A stretch of DNA of 64,000 bases from the NCBI GenBank assembly GCA_048526005.1, contig DBFVEH010000021.1, forward strand, positions 62,001 to 126,000, given 5' to 3'. Below are positions 7,610 through 14,437 of the stretch, piece by piece. The notes under the pieces are model-generated. The model saw only the letters and a program-made list of their open reading frames with translations. It was not told the origin of the DNA and searched no databases. Both the position numbers and the translations under genes were made by a program. Position 1 is the stretch's first letter, and the number at the start of each line of letters is the position of its first letter. This DNA is from QALR01 sp900552255 (GTDB lineage Bacteria > Bacillota > Clostridia > Oscillospirales > CAG-272).

Positions 7610-8275
7610 TCAAAAACCGATGCCTTGTATGGAATGCTCGTATATGAAATCAGTGAGCGGCTCCGAATCGCCGGTGTCATAAAAATGCAGTAAGCGCTCG
7701 TTGAATCCCTCCATATTGCTTTCCTTGACGGTCAGCATGCCCGCTCCGGCCTGCAAAAGAATCTTATTTGCCAAAACAAGGCTTGTGCGCTTGTTTCCGT
7801 CCCAAAAGAGCTGGCCGCGCGTTCCCCACGCAAAGGCGGCAAGGGCTTTCGATGTCGCCGTTTCCTCCGCAGAGAGAAGCGCATCAAGCTCTTTTCGGCA
7901 TGTTTTCTCATTCGGGATAGGCGGCATATAGTCGGTGCCGGAGATGCCGACCGTTCCGGTGCGCAGCTTGCCCCATGCGAGCGCCTCATTGCGTGCAATA
8001 TAACCGTTCAGACTGCACAGATAATCCAAGGTGACGGGCTCGTCGATGGAGCCCAGCAGGAACCGCCACGCATCCCGCATGTTTAAGATTGCCTGAATAT
8101 CGTCAAGCTGCACGTTCGGAACATTGACGCCCTCTAAAATCGTCCGCGTCTGCGGGAATGTGACCGCACGGTTTTCCATCTTCATGCCGCAATAGACGTT
8201 TTCGTCCCATTTCTTTTTAGCAAGAAAGGCGCTTTGCTCCGGCGTCAGGCTGTATTTATTTTCATAGTGTTTCAT
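7610..8275 (-). CDS. Fic-like protein lacking the catalytic His (Fic 2)
   Basis: The 221-residue protein aligns with the Fic core at GQLFWDGNKRTSLVLAN. Gln155 stands where the catalytic His belongs (HPFxDGNGR becomes QLFWDGNKR), and the second Gly is Lys. No N-terminal inhibitory motif is evident. A Fic fold without the His cannot use the normal AMP-transfer mechanism, so this may be a pseudoenzyme, a regulator of its neighbours or an enzyme of other chemistry. I chose the ATG at 8275 over one 30 codons upstream because the shared fold begins there and the longer form would run back towards Fic3. It is the middle gene of three co-directional Fic genes. Confidence 0.8.
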   Translation of the reverse strand: MKHYENKYSLTPEQSAFLAKKKWDENVYCGMKMENRAVTFPQTRTILEGVNVPNVQLDDIQAILNMRDAWRFLLGSIDEPVTLDYLCSLNGYIARNEALAWGKLRTGTVGISGTDYMPPIPNEKTCRKELDALLSAEETATSKALAAFAWGTRGQLFWDGNKRTSLVLANKILLQAGAGMLTVKESNMEGFNERLLHFYDTGDSEPLTDFIYEHSIQGIGF

Positions 8276-8309
8276 GTGATGTTCTCGCTTTCGTTGTGTT
8301 AGGTAGGGA

Positions 8310-9047
8310 TCACCCTGCAATGATTTTGATGTGCCGTTCCAGCTCCTCCGCCTCATAATCCGCAATCAGTTTCACGAGTGCGTCCGGTGTGTGTTCGTCT
8401 CCATAATAACGGTCAAAGCTGTCATAATACCGGCGGCGATCGGCGAATTTGATATTGACGGGGAGCAGTCCCGATTTTATAAGCTCCAAATTCAGAATGA
8501 GCCGGCCGGTGCGTCCGTTTCCGTCGATGAACGGATGAATGCCCTCAAACCGCAGATGAAATTCTGCAATAGCTTCTATGATGTGCATATTCCGTTTCAT
8601 CTCCTCATAATCCGCGAGGAGCTGCTCCATTTGGACGGGGACGAGGTAAGGCTGCGGGGGCATGTGGACGGCGCCCATAATGGTAACGCCGATGCCTCTG
8701 TATGTGCCTTTGTTGGCGGCGTCGTGCATGAGCACCAGGGAATGGATGTCTTTGATAACCCGCTCGGTGAGCGCTGTTTTGGCGTCTGCAAGGCTCATAA
8801 CATATTCAAAAGCATCTCTGTGTCCGATTGCTTCCAAATGCTCTTTGATAGGCTTTTCGGCGATTGTGATGCCGTCCTGCAAAATCATCGCAGTTTCCCG
8901 CAGCGTCAGCGTGCTGCCCTCAATGGCATTTGAATGATAGGTGTTTTCTATCATAAACTCGTCGCGCAGGCGTTTCAGCTCGGTTTCATTGAGCGGGCGC
9001 ATGGCTTCAAGCTTATGCGTGAGTTCATCGATTCGTGAAAAATCCAT
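8310..9047 (-). CDS. Fic-family AMP-transferase (Fic 3)
   Basis: A 245-residue Fic protein with a full motif HPFIDGNGRTGR from His171 and an N-terminal inhibitory motif SNAIEGS at 39-45, the same domain plan as Fic1. The N-terminal YHSNAIEGSTLTLRET segment and the MPPQP flap region are typical of this subgroup. The start at 9047 follows AAAGGAG at good spacing; an upstream in-frame ATG would overlap the RHH gene. It is the first Fic gene after the RHH regulator, 43 bases away. Fic1 and Fic3 look like ancient paralogues, which suggests non-identical targets or dosage roles. Confidence 0.92.
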   Translation of the reverse strand: MDFSRIDELTHKLEAMRPLNETELKRLRDEFMIENTYHSNAIEGSTLTLRETAMILQDGITIAEKPIKEHLEAIGHRDAFEYVMSLADAKTALTERVIKDIHSLVLMHDAANKGTYRGIGVTIMGAVHMPPQPYLVPVQMEQLLADYEEMKRNMHIIEAIAEFHLRFEGIHPFIDGNGRTGRLILNLELIKSGLLPVNIKFADRRRYYDSFDRYYGDEHTPDALVKLIADYEAEELERHIKIIAG

Positions 9048-9090
9048 GGTGGATGCTCCTTTCATTGGAATGGCAATATGATTGCCGCTT

Positions 9091-9294
9091 TTACGAATTT
9101 TCAACATTATCCCGCTCGATGGTTTCTTCAATGGCGCGATTGATAAAGCCGTTTACGCTTTCGCCGCGTTTGTCTGCATGGGATTTAATATAATCTTTTT
9201 TGCCTTTGGATACGGTTAGATTGATTCGGTCGTATGTCTTAGCAATAAAAGCATTATCATATGCAGTTTTATTAAACTTTGCTTTTTCTTCCAT
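9091..9294 (-). CDS. Ribbon-helix-helix (Arc/MetJ-type) regulator
   Basis: A 67-residue protein. The segment DRINLTVSKGKKDYIKSHAD forms the beta strand and first helix of a ribbon-helix-helix fold and GESVNGFINRAIEET the second helix. Such proteins bind palindromic operators as dimers and are common antitoxins or autorepressors. AGGAGG lies 7 bases before the ATG at 9294. It heads the Fic operon, and three CTTTGCGCAAAG-type palindromes lie in the divergent promoter region just upstream, which makes it the likely repressor of both promoters. RHH antitoxins are not the classical partner of Fic toxins, so an antitoxin role is only a hypothesis. Confidence 0.8.
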   Translation of the reverse strand: MEEKAKFNKTAYDNAFIAKTYDRINLTVSKGKKDYIKSHADKRGESVNGFINRAIEETIERDNVENS

Positions 9295-9322
9295 GTTGGG
9301 AACCTCCTTGTTTGTTTTTATT

Positions 9323-9351
9323 ATTATATCACTAATACAAACTTTACGCAA
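9323..9351 (-). promoter_or_regulatory. Promoter of the RHH-Fic operon
   Basis: Minus-strand TTGCGT (9346-9351), 17-bp spacer, TATAAT (9323-9328), about 30 bases upstream of the RHH start. The -35 box lies inside operator O3. Confidence 0.75.
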
Positions 9352-9356
9352 TGTGT
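9339..9356. promoter_or_regulatory. Operator O3 (imperfect palindrome)
   Basis: AAACTTTACGCAATGTGT, a degenerate version of the O1/O2 palindrome, overlapping the -35 box of the RHH-Fic promoter. Confidence 0.6.
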
Positions 9357-9367
9357 ATTCTGCACAA

Positions 9368-9385
9368 AAACTTTGCGCAAAGTTT
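9368..9385. promoter_or_regulatory. Operator O2 (perfect 18-bp palindrome)
   Basis: AAACTTTGCGCAAAGTTT, a perfect palindrome between the two divergent promoters. Confidence 0.7.
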
Positions 9386-9400
9386 GTGCAATATTGCTCC

Positions 9401-9429
9401 TTGACACTTTGCGCAAAGTGTTATATAAT
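9401..9429 (+). promoter_or_regulatory. Consensus promoter for the rightward island genes
   Basis: TTGACA (9401-9406), a 17-bp spacer and TATAAT (9424-9429). The spacer is almost entirely filled by operator O1, so a bound repressor would exclude RNA polymerase. Confidence 0.85.
9404..9421. promoter_or_regulatory. Operator O1 (perfect 18-bp palindrome)
   Basis: ACACTTTGCGCAAAGTGT, inside the -35/-10 spacer of the rightward promoter. Confidence 0.75.
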
Positions 9430-9582
9430 AGAATCACAAGGTAAGGGAAGGCAGACGAAAGTAGGCGAAAGCCGAAATCAAGAAGGCAACATAAGAGCGG
9501 AACCGGATGCGGAAGTAACAGTATAGATTACAGACGCCGCAAAGCCCTCCGCCTCTTACCTAAAACAGAGAGGAGCATACCA

Positions 9583-9858
9583 ATGAGTACGAGTGAGATC
9601 ACAAGCAAAGTCAGAGAGTTGAAGGAACTCAAAGCCATGTTGGAGGAGATCGAAGCCGAGATCGACACGATTGAGGATGAGATCAAGGCGGAAATGACAG
9701 CGAGAAACACCGAGGAAATGTCCGTTGACGTTTACAAGGTCAGATGGACAAAGGTCACAAGCTCACGCTTTGACACTTCCGCATTCAAGAAAACCCATGC
9801 CGAGTTGTATAATCAATACACGAAGCAGACAGAGACGCGCCGTTTCTGTGTGGCATAA
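9583..9858 (+). CDS. Small coiled-coil phage-type protein
   Basis: A 91-residue protein. Residues 5-45 form a heptad-rich acidic coiled coil (VRELKELKAMLEEIEAEID), followed by a small beta region (YKVRWTKVTSSRFDTSAFKK) and a conserved tail TETRRFCVA. Proteins with this layout occur in Clostridial prophages and conjugative elements near recombination genes; their function is not known to me. A good ribosome site (AGAGGAG) precedes the ATG. It is the first gene served by the operator-controlled rightward promoter at 9401-9429, so it is probably co-regulated with the Fic operon. Confidence 0.7.
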   Translation: MSTSEITSKVRELKELKAMLEEIEAEIDTIEDEIKAEMTARNTEEMSVDVYKVRWTKVTSSRFDTSAFKKTHAELYNQYTKQTETRRFCVA

Positions 9859-9863
9859 GAAAA

Positions 9864-9951
9864 GCTCCGTATAGCGCCACGATCAAATAAACGCTATACA
9901 GAGCTACAAAACCGCCGGAGCGGATAAATTTATTATATCCTATCCGCTCCG
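9864..9951 (+). other. Two strong hairpins between island genes
   Basis: 9864-9904 forms a 12-13 bp stem (GCTCCGTATAGCG with CGCTATACAGAGC, one bulge). 9916-9951 forms a perfect 11-bp stem (CGGAGCGGATA with TATCCGCTCCG). Neither is followed by a T run, so they are more likely to be RNA processing or stability structures than terminators. Confidence 0.5.
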
Positions 9952-9974
9952 AAAAGTCAAGAAAGGAATTTAAC

Positions 9975-10223
9975 ATGAATTTACATAATCTATATCTCGC
10001 CATTAGCGATGATTTCAAAATGGATAACCCATTTGAAACAAGAAAAAACAATGAGGTGTTCAACAAAATTTGTGACAAGCATTTTGGTGGAAGCGAGGAA
10101 TATAACGACGATTTTGAGGAAGCATGGGAAGATTTATGCGCTCTGGTGTCAGAGGAAAGAGAAAACGCCTTTATCGTCGGCTATAAAACCGCTTTGTCGC
10201 TAATCCTTGCGGGCACGCTGTGA
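9975..10223 (+). CDS. Hypothetical island protein
   Basis: An 82-residue acidic protein (MNLHNLYLAISDDFKMDNPF ...) ending in a helix EERENAFIVGYKTALSLILAG. That last helix resembles the Fx2GY(K/R) tail of small Clostridial phage proteins of the DUF6809 kind, but I cannot assign a family firmly. It has a good ribosome site (AAAGGA, 10 bases upstream) and follows the coiled-coil gene in the same transcript. There is no visible catalytic motif or membrane segment. Confidence 0.6.
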   Translation: MNLHNLYLAISDDFKMDNPFETRKNNEVFNKICDKHFGGSEEYNDDFEEAWEDLCALVSEERENAFIVGYKTALSLILAGTL

Positions 10224-10230
10224 GGTACAT

Positions 10231-10433
10231 ATGGCGGAATATGACAAAAAGTGATTGCGGGAGGCGTTGGAACGCTTGCCGGTCGAGAAGCTTAAATGCT
10301 ATATGATTTTTGGACGGCGATCAGAGCGGGAAACACACCGCCGGCCATGAAAGAGGACGACGCCGCGGCATTGGAAGCAATCATCTGTAATGCGCGTCTG
10401 ACGCCGAAAGAAAATCGGAGCGGGGAAGCATGA
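10231..10433 (+). pseudogene. Broken small island gene
   Basis: The frame from ATG 10231 reads MAEYDKK, then a TGA, then LREALERLPVEKLK. After a shift to another frame it continues LYDFWTAIRAGNTPPAMKED, DAAALEAIICNARLTPKE. The pieces join into one plausible protein of about 65 residues, so I read it as a gene inactivated by a nonsense change and a frameshift. A 45-codon frame from 10296 might still be translated. Confidence 0.5.
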
Positions 10434-10440
10434 AAACTTC

Positions 10441-10464
10441 AATAATGCCCAAATAATGCCCAAG
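10441..10464. repeat. Inner 24-bp repeat, right copy
   Basis: Identical to 4771-4794 and 43 bp inside the right attachment repeat. Likely a recombinase arm-type site pair (inference). Confidence 0.6.
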
Positions 10465-10506
10465 AGCGAAAAAAACGATCAATTAGAAGCAGGATGCAAG
10501 GTATAA

Positions 10507-10591
10507 GAAAAAATCAAAAACCCTTGCCGGAGCAAGTGTTTTTTCATGGAGCTGATAGCCGGAATCGAACCGGCGACCTCATCCTTACCAA
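10507..10591. repeat. Right attachment-site repeat
   Basis: Second copy of the 85-bp repeat, overlapping the 3' half of the intact tRNA-Thr. It carries T10537, which weakens the terminator hairpin compared with the left copy. Confidence 0.88.
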
Positions 10592-10622
10592 GGATGTGCT
10601 CTGCCGACTGAGCCATATCAGC
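10547..10622 (-). tRNA. tRNA-Thr (anticodon GGT)
   Basis: A 76-base tRNA on the minus strand. The acceptor stem is GCTGATA/TATCAGC, CCA is encoded, the T arm carries GTTCGATTC, and the anticodon arm CATCC-TTGGTAA-GGATG gives anticodon GGT. It is the integration target of the island; its 3' half is within the right attachment repeat. Confidence 0.97.
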
Positions 10623-10768
10623 GAACTGCGCTAATCAGTATACACAAATTTTTTTCGTTTGTCAATACTTTTAAAAGAAAATCGAAAATAGTGTTTTATT
10701 TTTTTGCGGGATGTGATACAATGAGGAAAAGACCATTTAGCAGCAAATAAAGATCAAGGAAAATGTGA

Positions 10769-13282
10769 ATGATGAAAAAATTGCTCGTCGTCGACGGAAA
10801 TTCCATACTCAACCGCGCCTTTTACGGGATCCGCCCTCTGAAAACCAAGGACGGTCTGTTTACCAACGCCATATATGGGATGGTGAATATAGTAAACAGG
10901 CATCTTGAAGCTTATACACCGGATTATTTTGCCGTCGCCTTCGACATGCGTGCGCCGACGTTCCGCCATGCGTTCTCCGAAGCCTATAAGGCGAACCGGC
11001 ACGGTATGCCGGAGGAGCTGGCCTGTCAGCTGGAGCCTGCCAAGGACTGCATGCGCGCGATGGGCGCCGCAGTCATCGAAATGGGGGGCTTTGAAGCGGA
11101 CGACATCATCGGGACGCTTGCCTCCATGGCGGAGTCGGAGGGCGTCATGACGTATATCGCAACCGGCGACAAGGATTCTCTTCAGCTGATTTCGGAGCGT
11201 ACAAACGTCGTGCTTGCGACCAATGCGGAGCCGGTTCTGTTTGACGAGGCGGCCTTTCGAGAAAAGTACGGCATTTCTCCGTCTCAATTCGTGGATGTGA
11301 AGGCTCTGATGGGGGACAGCTCGGACAACATTCCCGGCGTGCCCGGCGTCGGAGAGAAAACCGCGCTGAAGCTCATAGCAGAGTACGGAAGTCTCGATGC
11401 TCTATATGATGGGCTGGAAGCAAAGCCGCTTGCGGCGGGTGTGCTTTCCAAGCTTGCGGCGGGAAAGCAGTCCGCATATGATTCGCAGTTTTTGGCGCGC
11501 ATCAAGCGGGATGTCCCGCTTGCCCTTTCCCTTGCGGATACTGCTTACTGCGGACCGCACAAAAGGGAGCTTGCCGCGTTGTTTGCGCGCCTTGAGTTTT
11601 TCGGCTTTCTCAAAAAGATGGGACTTGACGAGGTGGCCGGTGAGGAACCGGTAAAGGTCGATTCGCGCGCGGTGCTTGCGGAGGAGATGAAGCTCGACCC
11701 CGGAAAAAAATATGCGGTCGCCTTCGATTTTGAGCAGGACGAGGCGGCCGTTGCGGCGGAGGAAATTTTCATTGTGAAGGGAATCGCGTCTCTGAGACGA
11801 TATCTCGACGGAGAATATGCGTTCGTCGTTTACGATGAAAAGTCGGCCTTGCACGCGCTGTCCGCCATGGACATCCGATTTTCCGCCTGCACGGACGACA
11901 TCATGCTGATGGCCTACATCGCCGCGGTGTCCGACAATGATTTTTCGTTTGACAAGCTGACGCAGCGCATGTTCGGCGGGACGGCGGCATCCCTTGCCGA
12001 GCGGGCATATGATACGATGCGTCTGTATGAGGAATTTTCCGTGATTCTCAAAGAAACGGAGCAGGCGGAGCTTTATCGGAAGATCGAGTTTCCGCTCTGC
12101 CGTGTGCTCTTTGAAATTGAAAGAGAGGGCTTTACGGTCGATGTTCCGGCGCTTCTCGCCTTTTCGGAGAAGCTCGGCGCCATGCAGAGCGAATATGCCG
12201 AGCGCATTTATATGCAGGCGGGCATGGAGTTCAACATCAATTCGCCGAAGCAGCTCGGCGCGGTTTTGTTCGAGCGCATGGGCTTCCCGCATGCGAAAAA
12301 GACGAAGAGCGGATATTCCACAAGCGCGGATATCCTCGAAAAGCTCCGCCCGTATCATCCGATGATCGGCGATATTCTCGATTTCCGTCAGGTCGGGAAA
12401 TTAAAGAGCACATATGCCGACGGGCTTTCCGCCGCCGCGGACGAAAACGGGCGCGTTCATACCTCTTTCCGGCAGGCGCTGACCGCGACGGGCAGGCTTT
12501 CCTCCATCGAGCCGAATTTGCAGAATATTCCCGTGAAAACGGAGCTTGGACGGGAGCTGCGCAAATTTTTTGTCGCGAAGGATGAAACCTATACGCTCAT
12601 CGACGCGGATTATTCTCAGATCGAGCTGCGGATCCTCGCCGCGATTTCGGGGGACGAGGCGATGATCGCCGCGTTCCGCGACGGATATGACATTCATACT
12701 GCGACTGCCATGCGGGTGTTCGGCGTTTCGGAAAAGGACGTGACCATTGAGCTTCGCAAGAAGGCAAAGGCGGTCAATTTCGGCATCCTTTACGGTATGG
12801 GCGATTTTTCGCTGGCGTCCGATCTTCATATCACACGCGCCGATGCGAGAGCGTATATCGACAGCTATCTCGGCGCTTATCCGAAGGTCAGGCAGTATCT
12901 TGAGGACGTCGTGCACGACGCGAAGCGGGACGGCTATGTGACGACATATTTCGGCCGACGGCGTTATATTCCGGAGCTTTCCTCCGGCAAAAAAATGGAG
13001 GTTTCGTTCGGCGAGCGCGTCGCGATGAACAGTCCTATACAGGGCACTGCCGCCGATATCATCAAGCTCGCCATGGTGAATACCGCGAAAAAGCTTACGT
13101 CGGGCGGCTACGACGCGCGTCTGATTTTGCAGGTGCATGACGAGCTGATTGTCGAATCCGCAAAATCCTGTGCGGACGAGGTGGGGCGTCTTCTGAAAGC
13201 GGAGATGGAAAACGCGGTTTCTCTTTCCGTTCCGCTCACCGTCGAGATTTCGTCGGGCGATTCGTGGTATGAGGCGAAATAA
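10769..13282 (+). CDS. polA: DNA polymerase I
   Basis: The 837-residue enzyme fills gaps in repair and removes Okazaki primers. It has the N-terminal 5'-3' exonuclease domain (KKLLVVDGNSILNRAFYG, EADDIIGTLA, GDKDSLQLI, LMGDSSDNIPGVPGVGEKTA), a central exonuclease-like domain (about 300-450), and a C-terminal family A polymerase. Polymerase motif A is LIDADYSQIELRILA, motif B is RKKAKAVNFGILYGMG and motif C is LQVHDELI. The central 3'-5' motifs are weak, as in many Gram-positive PolI proteins, so proofreading is probably absent. The ribosome site AAGGA lies 8 bases before the first of two adjacent ATGs. It borders the island's target tRNA. Confidence 0.97.
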   Translation: MMKKLLVVDGNSILNRAFYGIRPLKTKDGLFTNAIYGMVNIVNRHLEAYTPDYFAVAFDMRAPTFRHAFSEAYKANRHGMPEELACQLEPAKDCMRAMGAAVIEMGGFEADDIIGTLASMAESEGVMTYIATGDKDSLQLISERTNVVLATNAEPVLFDEAAFREKYGISPSQFVDVKALMGDSSDNIPGVPGVGEKTALKLIAEYGSLDALYDGLEAKPLAAGVLSKLAAGKQSAYDSQFLARIKRDVPLALSLADTAYCGPHKRELAALFARLEFFGFLKKMGLDEVAGEEPVKVDSRAVLAEEMKLDPGKKYAVAFDFEQDEAAVAAEEIFIVKGIASLRRYLDGEYAFVVYDEKSALHALSAMDIRFSACTDDIMLMAYIAAVSDNDFSFDKLTQRMFGGTAASLAERAYDTMRLYEEFSVILKETEQAELYRKIEFPLCRVLFEIEREGFTVDVPALLAFSEKLGAMQSEYAERIYMQAGMEFNINSPKQLGAVLFERMGFPHAKKTKSGYSTSADILEKLRPYHPMIGDILDFRQVGKLKSTYADGLSAAADENGRVHTSFRQALTATGRLSSIEPNLQNIPVKTELGRELRKFFVAKDETYTLIDADYSQIELRILAAISGDEAMIAAFRDGYDIHTATAMRVFGVSEKDVTIELRKKAKAVNFGILYGMGDFSLASDLHITRADARAYIDSYLGAYPKVRQYLEDVVHDAKRDGYVTTYFGRRRYIPELSSGKKMEVSFGERVAMNSPIQGTAADIIKLAMVNTAKKLTSGGYDARLILQVHDELIVESAKSCADEVGRLLKAEMENAVSLSVPLTVEISSGDSWYEAK

Positions 13283-13353
13283 CGAGGAAGAACGCATAAT
13301 TGCGCGTTTTTTGCTCAAACTATGATCAAAACCATTGTTTGAGGAGAATCGTT

Positions 13354-13860
13354 ATGCTAAAAAAATCACTTTTAGGGCTTCTTATCGCGTCGCTTCTTGC
13401 TATGTTCGTGTCCTGCGGACGCACGGCGGAGCCGGAATATGAGAGCGCCGATATGCTGGCAGATAAGCTGTATACGGAGGCTGACCTGAACCGCGACGGC
13501 GTATATGCCGAGCATCTTGACAGCAGCTCCGCTTATATATTCGGACTCAGCATCACCGATTTTAACGAAACGGTGAAAAATGCCGTGGTATACCGGAGAT
13601 CGATCGATTCCGACGGACAGACGCTCTATGCGCTGGAAATGAATACGCAGGACGCGGCGGCGCTTCTCGCGGAGGATTATTACAATCATTACGAATGGGC
13701 GGCATGTGACAATTCGGAAAAGCTCGTCGTGGCCTGCGCCGGACGGTATGTCCTGTTGTTTAAGTCAAATTCCGCCGAGGCGGACGCCGCGCTTGAAGGC
13801 TTCCGCAAGCTCTCCGGCGGGCGGCTTCTTTATCAGCGGGAGCTTGTCAATAAGGGATAA
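13354..13860 (+). CDS. DUF4358-type lipoprotein
   Basis: A 168-residue lipoprotein with signal MLKKSLLGLLIASLLAMFVS followed by the lipid-anchored Cys. The mature part resembles DUF4358 (ADMLADKLYTEADL, YGLSI-like YIFGLSITDFNETV, and a final helix-strand unit). The start at 13354 has GAGGAG upstream; an earlier in-frame start would abolish the signal peptide. It sits 71 bases after polA and ends before a terminator, so it may share the polA transcript. Function is unknown. Confidence 0.75.
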   Translation: MLKKSLLGLLIASLLAMFVSCGRTAEPEYESADMLADKLYTEADLNRDGVYAEHLDSSSAYIFGLSITDFNETVKNAVVYRRSIDSDGQTLYALEMNTQDAAALLAEDYYNHYEWAACDNSEKLVVACAGRYVLLFKSNSAEADAALEGFRKLSGGRLLYQRELVNKG

Positions 13861-13878
13861 ATTCGAGAATGATGCGGA

Positions 13879-13909
13879 AAAAGGACATGGTATTTGCCGT
13901 GTCCTTTTT
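13879..13909 (+). terminator. Terminator after the lipoprotein gene
   Basis: AAAAGGACA, 12-base loop, TGTCCTTTTT. Confidence 0.75.
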
Positions 13910-13934
13910 AAGTGTGTTCTCAAATCGCCAAGGT

Positions 13935-14057
13935 TCACGTCAGAGACAGTTCGCGCGGCATGATATCGGTTGAGTTCGCGTAACTTCTCTCACAGCTTCG
14001 GAAAATGCTTTTGTTCCGGCGGCATTTGCCGCGGCGGTTGTCGGCGGCTGTGATCAT
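13935..14057 (-). CDS. Possible 40-residue small protein
   Basis: The frame starts at an ATG 6 bases downstream of AAGGAG on the minus strand and encodes MITAADNRRGKCRRNKSIFR followed by SCERSYANSTDIMPRELSLT. It is very basic in its first half and has two Cys. I do not recognise it, and the only support is the ribosome site. It lies in an otherwise empty gap between a terminator and the THF leader promoter. Confidence 0.3.
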   Translation of the reverse strand: MITAADNRRGKCRRNKSIFRSCERSYANSTDIMPRELSLT

Positions 14058-14153
14058 GACAAGCTCCTTTTTATACAATCATGCCATAAAGGACGGCGGC
14101 GGGCAGGACGATTTCGTCGGATTGCCGAAATCTCCTCTTTTTTGCGAAATATC

Positions 14154-14181
14154 TTGTATTTTTCGGGGAATGTGCTATAAT
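14154..14181 (+). promoter_or_regulatory. Promoter of the folate operon
   Basis: TTGTAT, 16-bp spacer, TATAAT, placing the transcript start about 10 bases before the riboswitch. Confidence 0.7.
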
Positions 14182-14198
14182 GGCATATAGAATAAAGA

Positions 14199-14298
14199 AA
14201 CAGAGTAGACGCCAGCGAGTTGAAAGTGCCGGGATTACGGGGAGTTGACTCCCGGACGAAAACATTTTGTTGCTGTGCTGCCGTCGCATCCCGCTGTT
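14199..14298 (+). ncRNA. Tetrahydrofolate (THF) riboswitch
   Basis: The 100-nt element has the THF-I pattern. P1 is AACAG/CTGTT, with GAGTAGACG following. P2 pairs GACG-CAGC with GCTGC-CGTC. The conserved AAGTGCCGGGAT and GGACGAAAACA segments are present, and the 3' junction GCATCCCGCTG precedes P1 closure. It is followed by an intrinsic terminator and a folate transporter gene, exactly the expected context. Reduced folate binding should favour termination and lower expression. Confidence 0.85.
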
Positions 14299-14323
14299 AT
14301 CATAGGACATGGCAATCAGTCTT

Positions 14324-14361
14324 ATGCGGCAGAGATAAAGCATCTGCCGCATTTGTATTTT
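14324..14361 (+). terminator. Riboswitch expression-platform terminator
   Basis: ATGCGGCAGA, 9-base loop, TCTGCCGCAT, then TTGTATTTT, between the THF aptamer and the folT-folC start. Confidence 0.8.
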
Positions 14362-14437
14362 CCCGCCGGAAACGGCGGCGCTTTGCCGTGCTCTTATGGT
14401 TGAACCGCGTCTCTGTTCCGACGGAGGTGCTTTTTTT

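Larger units (their letters stand above)
4571..10591. mobile_element. Decayed genomic island integrated at tRNA-Thr(GGT)
   Basis: The 6-kb segment is bounded by an 85-bp direct repeat (84 of 85 identical) that carries the 3' half of a tRNA gene plus its downstream hairpin. The intact tRNA lies at the right end, as expected after site-specific integration that restores the tRNA 3' end. Just inside the left end is the C-terminal stub of a tyrosine recombinase pointing at that end, and a 24-bp repeat lies inside each end. Cargo: a replication-protein stub, a DnaC-like loader, an RHH regulator with three Fic genes, small phage-type proteins and a pseudogene. With the integrase destroyed it should no longer move by itself. 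Confidence 0.85.

Noticed and set aside
9091..9294. Calling the RHH protein a proven Fic antitoxin
   Set aside because: Both active Fic proteins carry their own inhibitory helix and RHH proteins are not known Fic inhibitors; only a repressor role is supported by the operators.
13861..14150. Attenuator or second riboswitch upstream of the folate promoter
   Set aside because: Apart from the lipoprotein terminator and a weak small frame, no structured motif was recognisable before the promoter at 14154.
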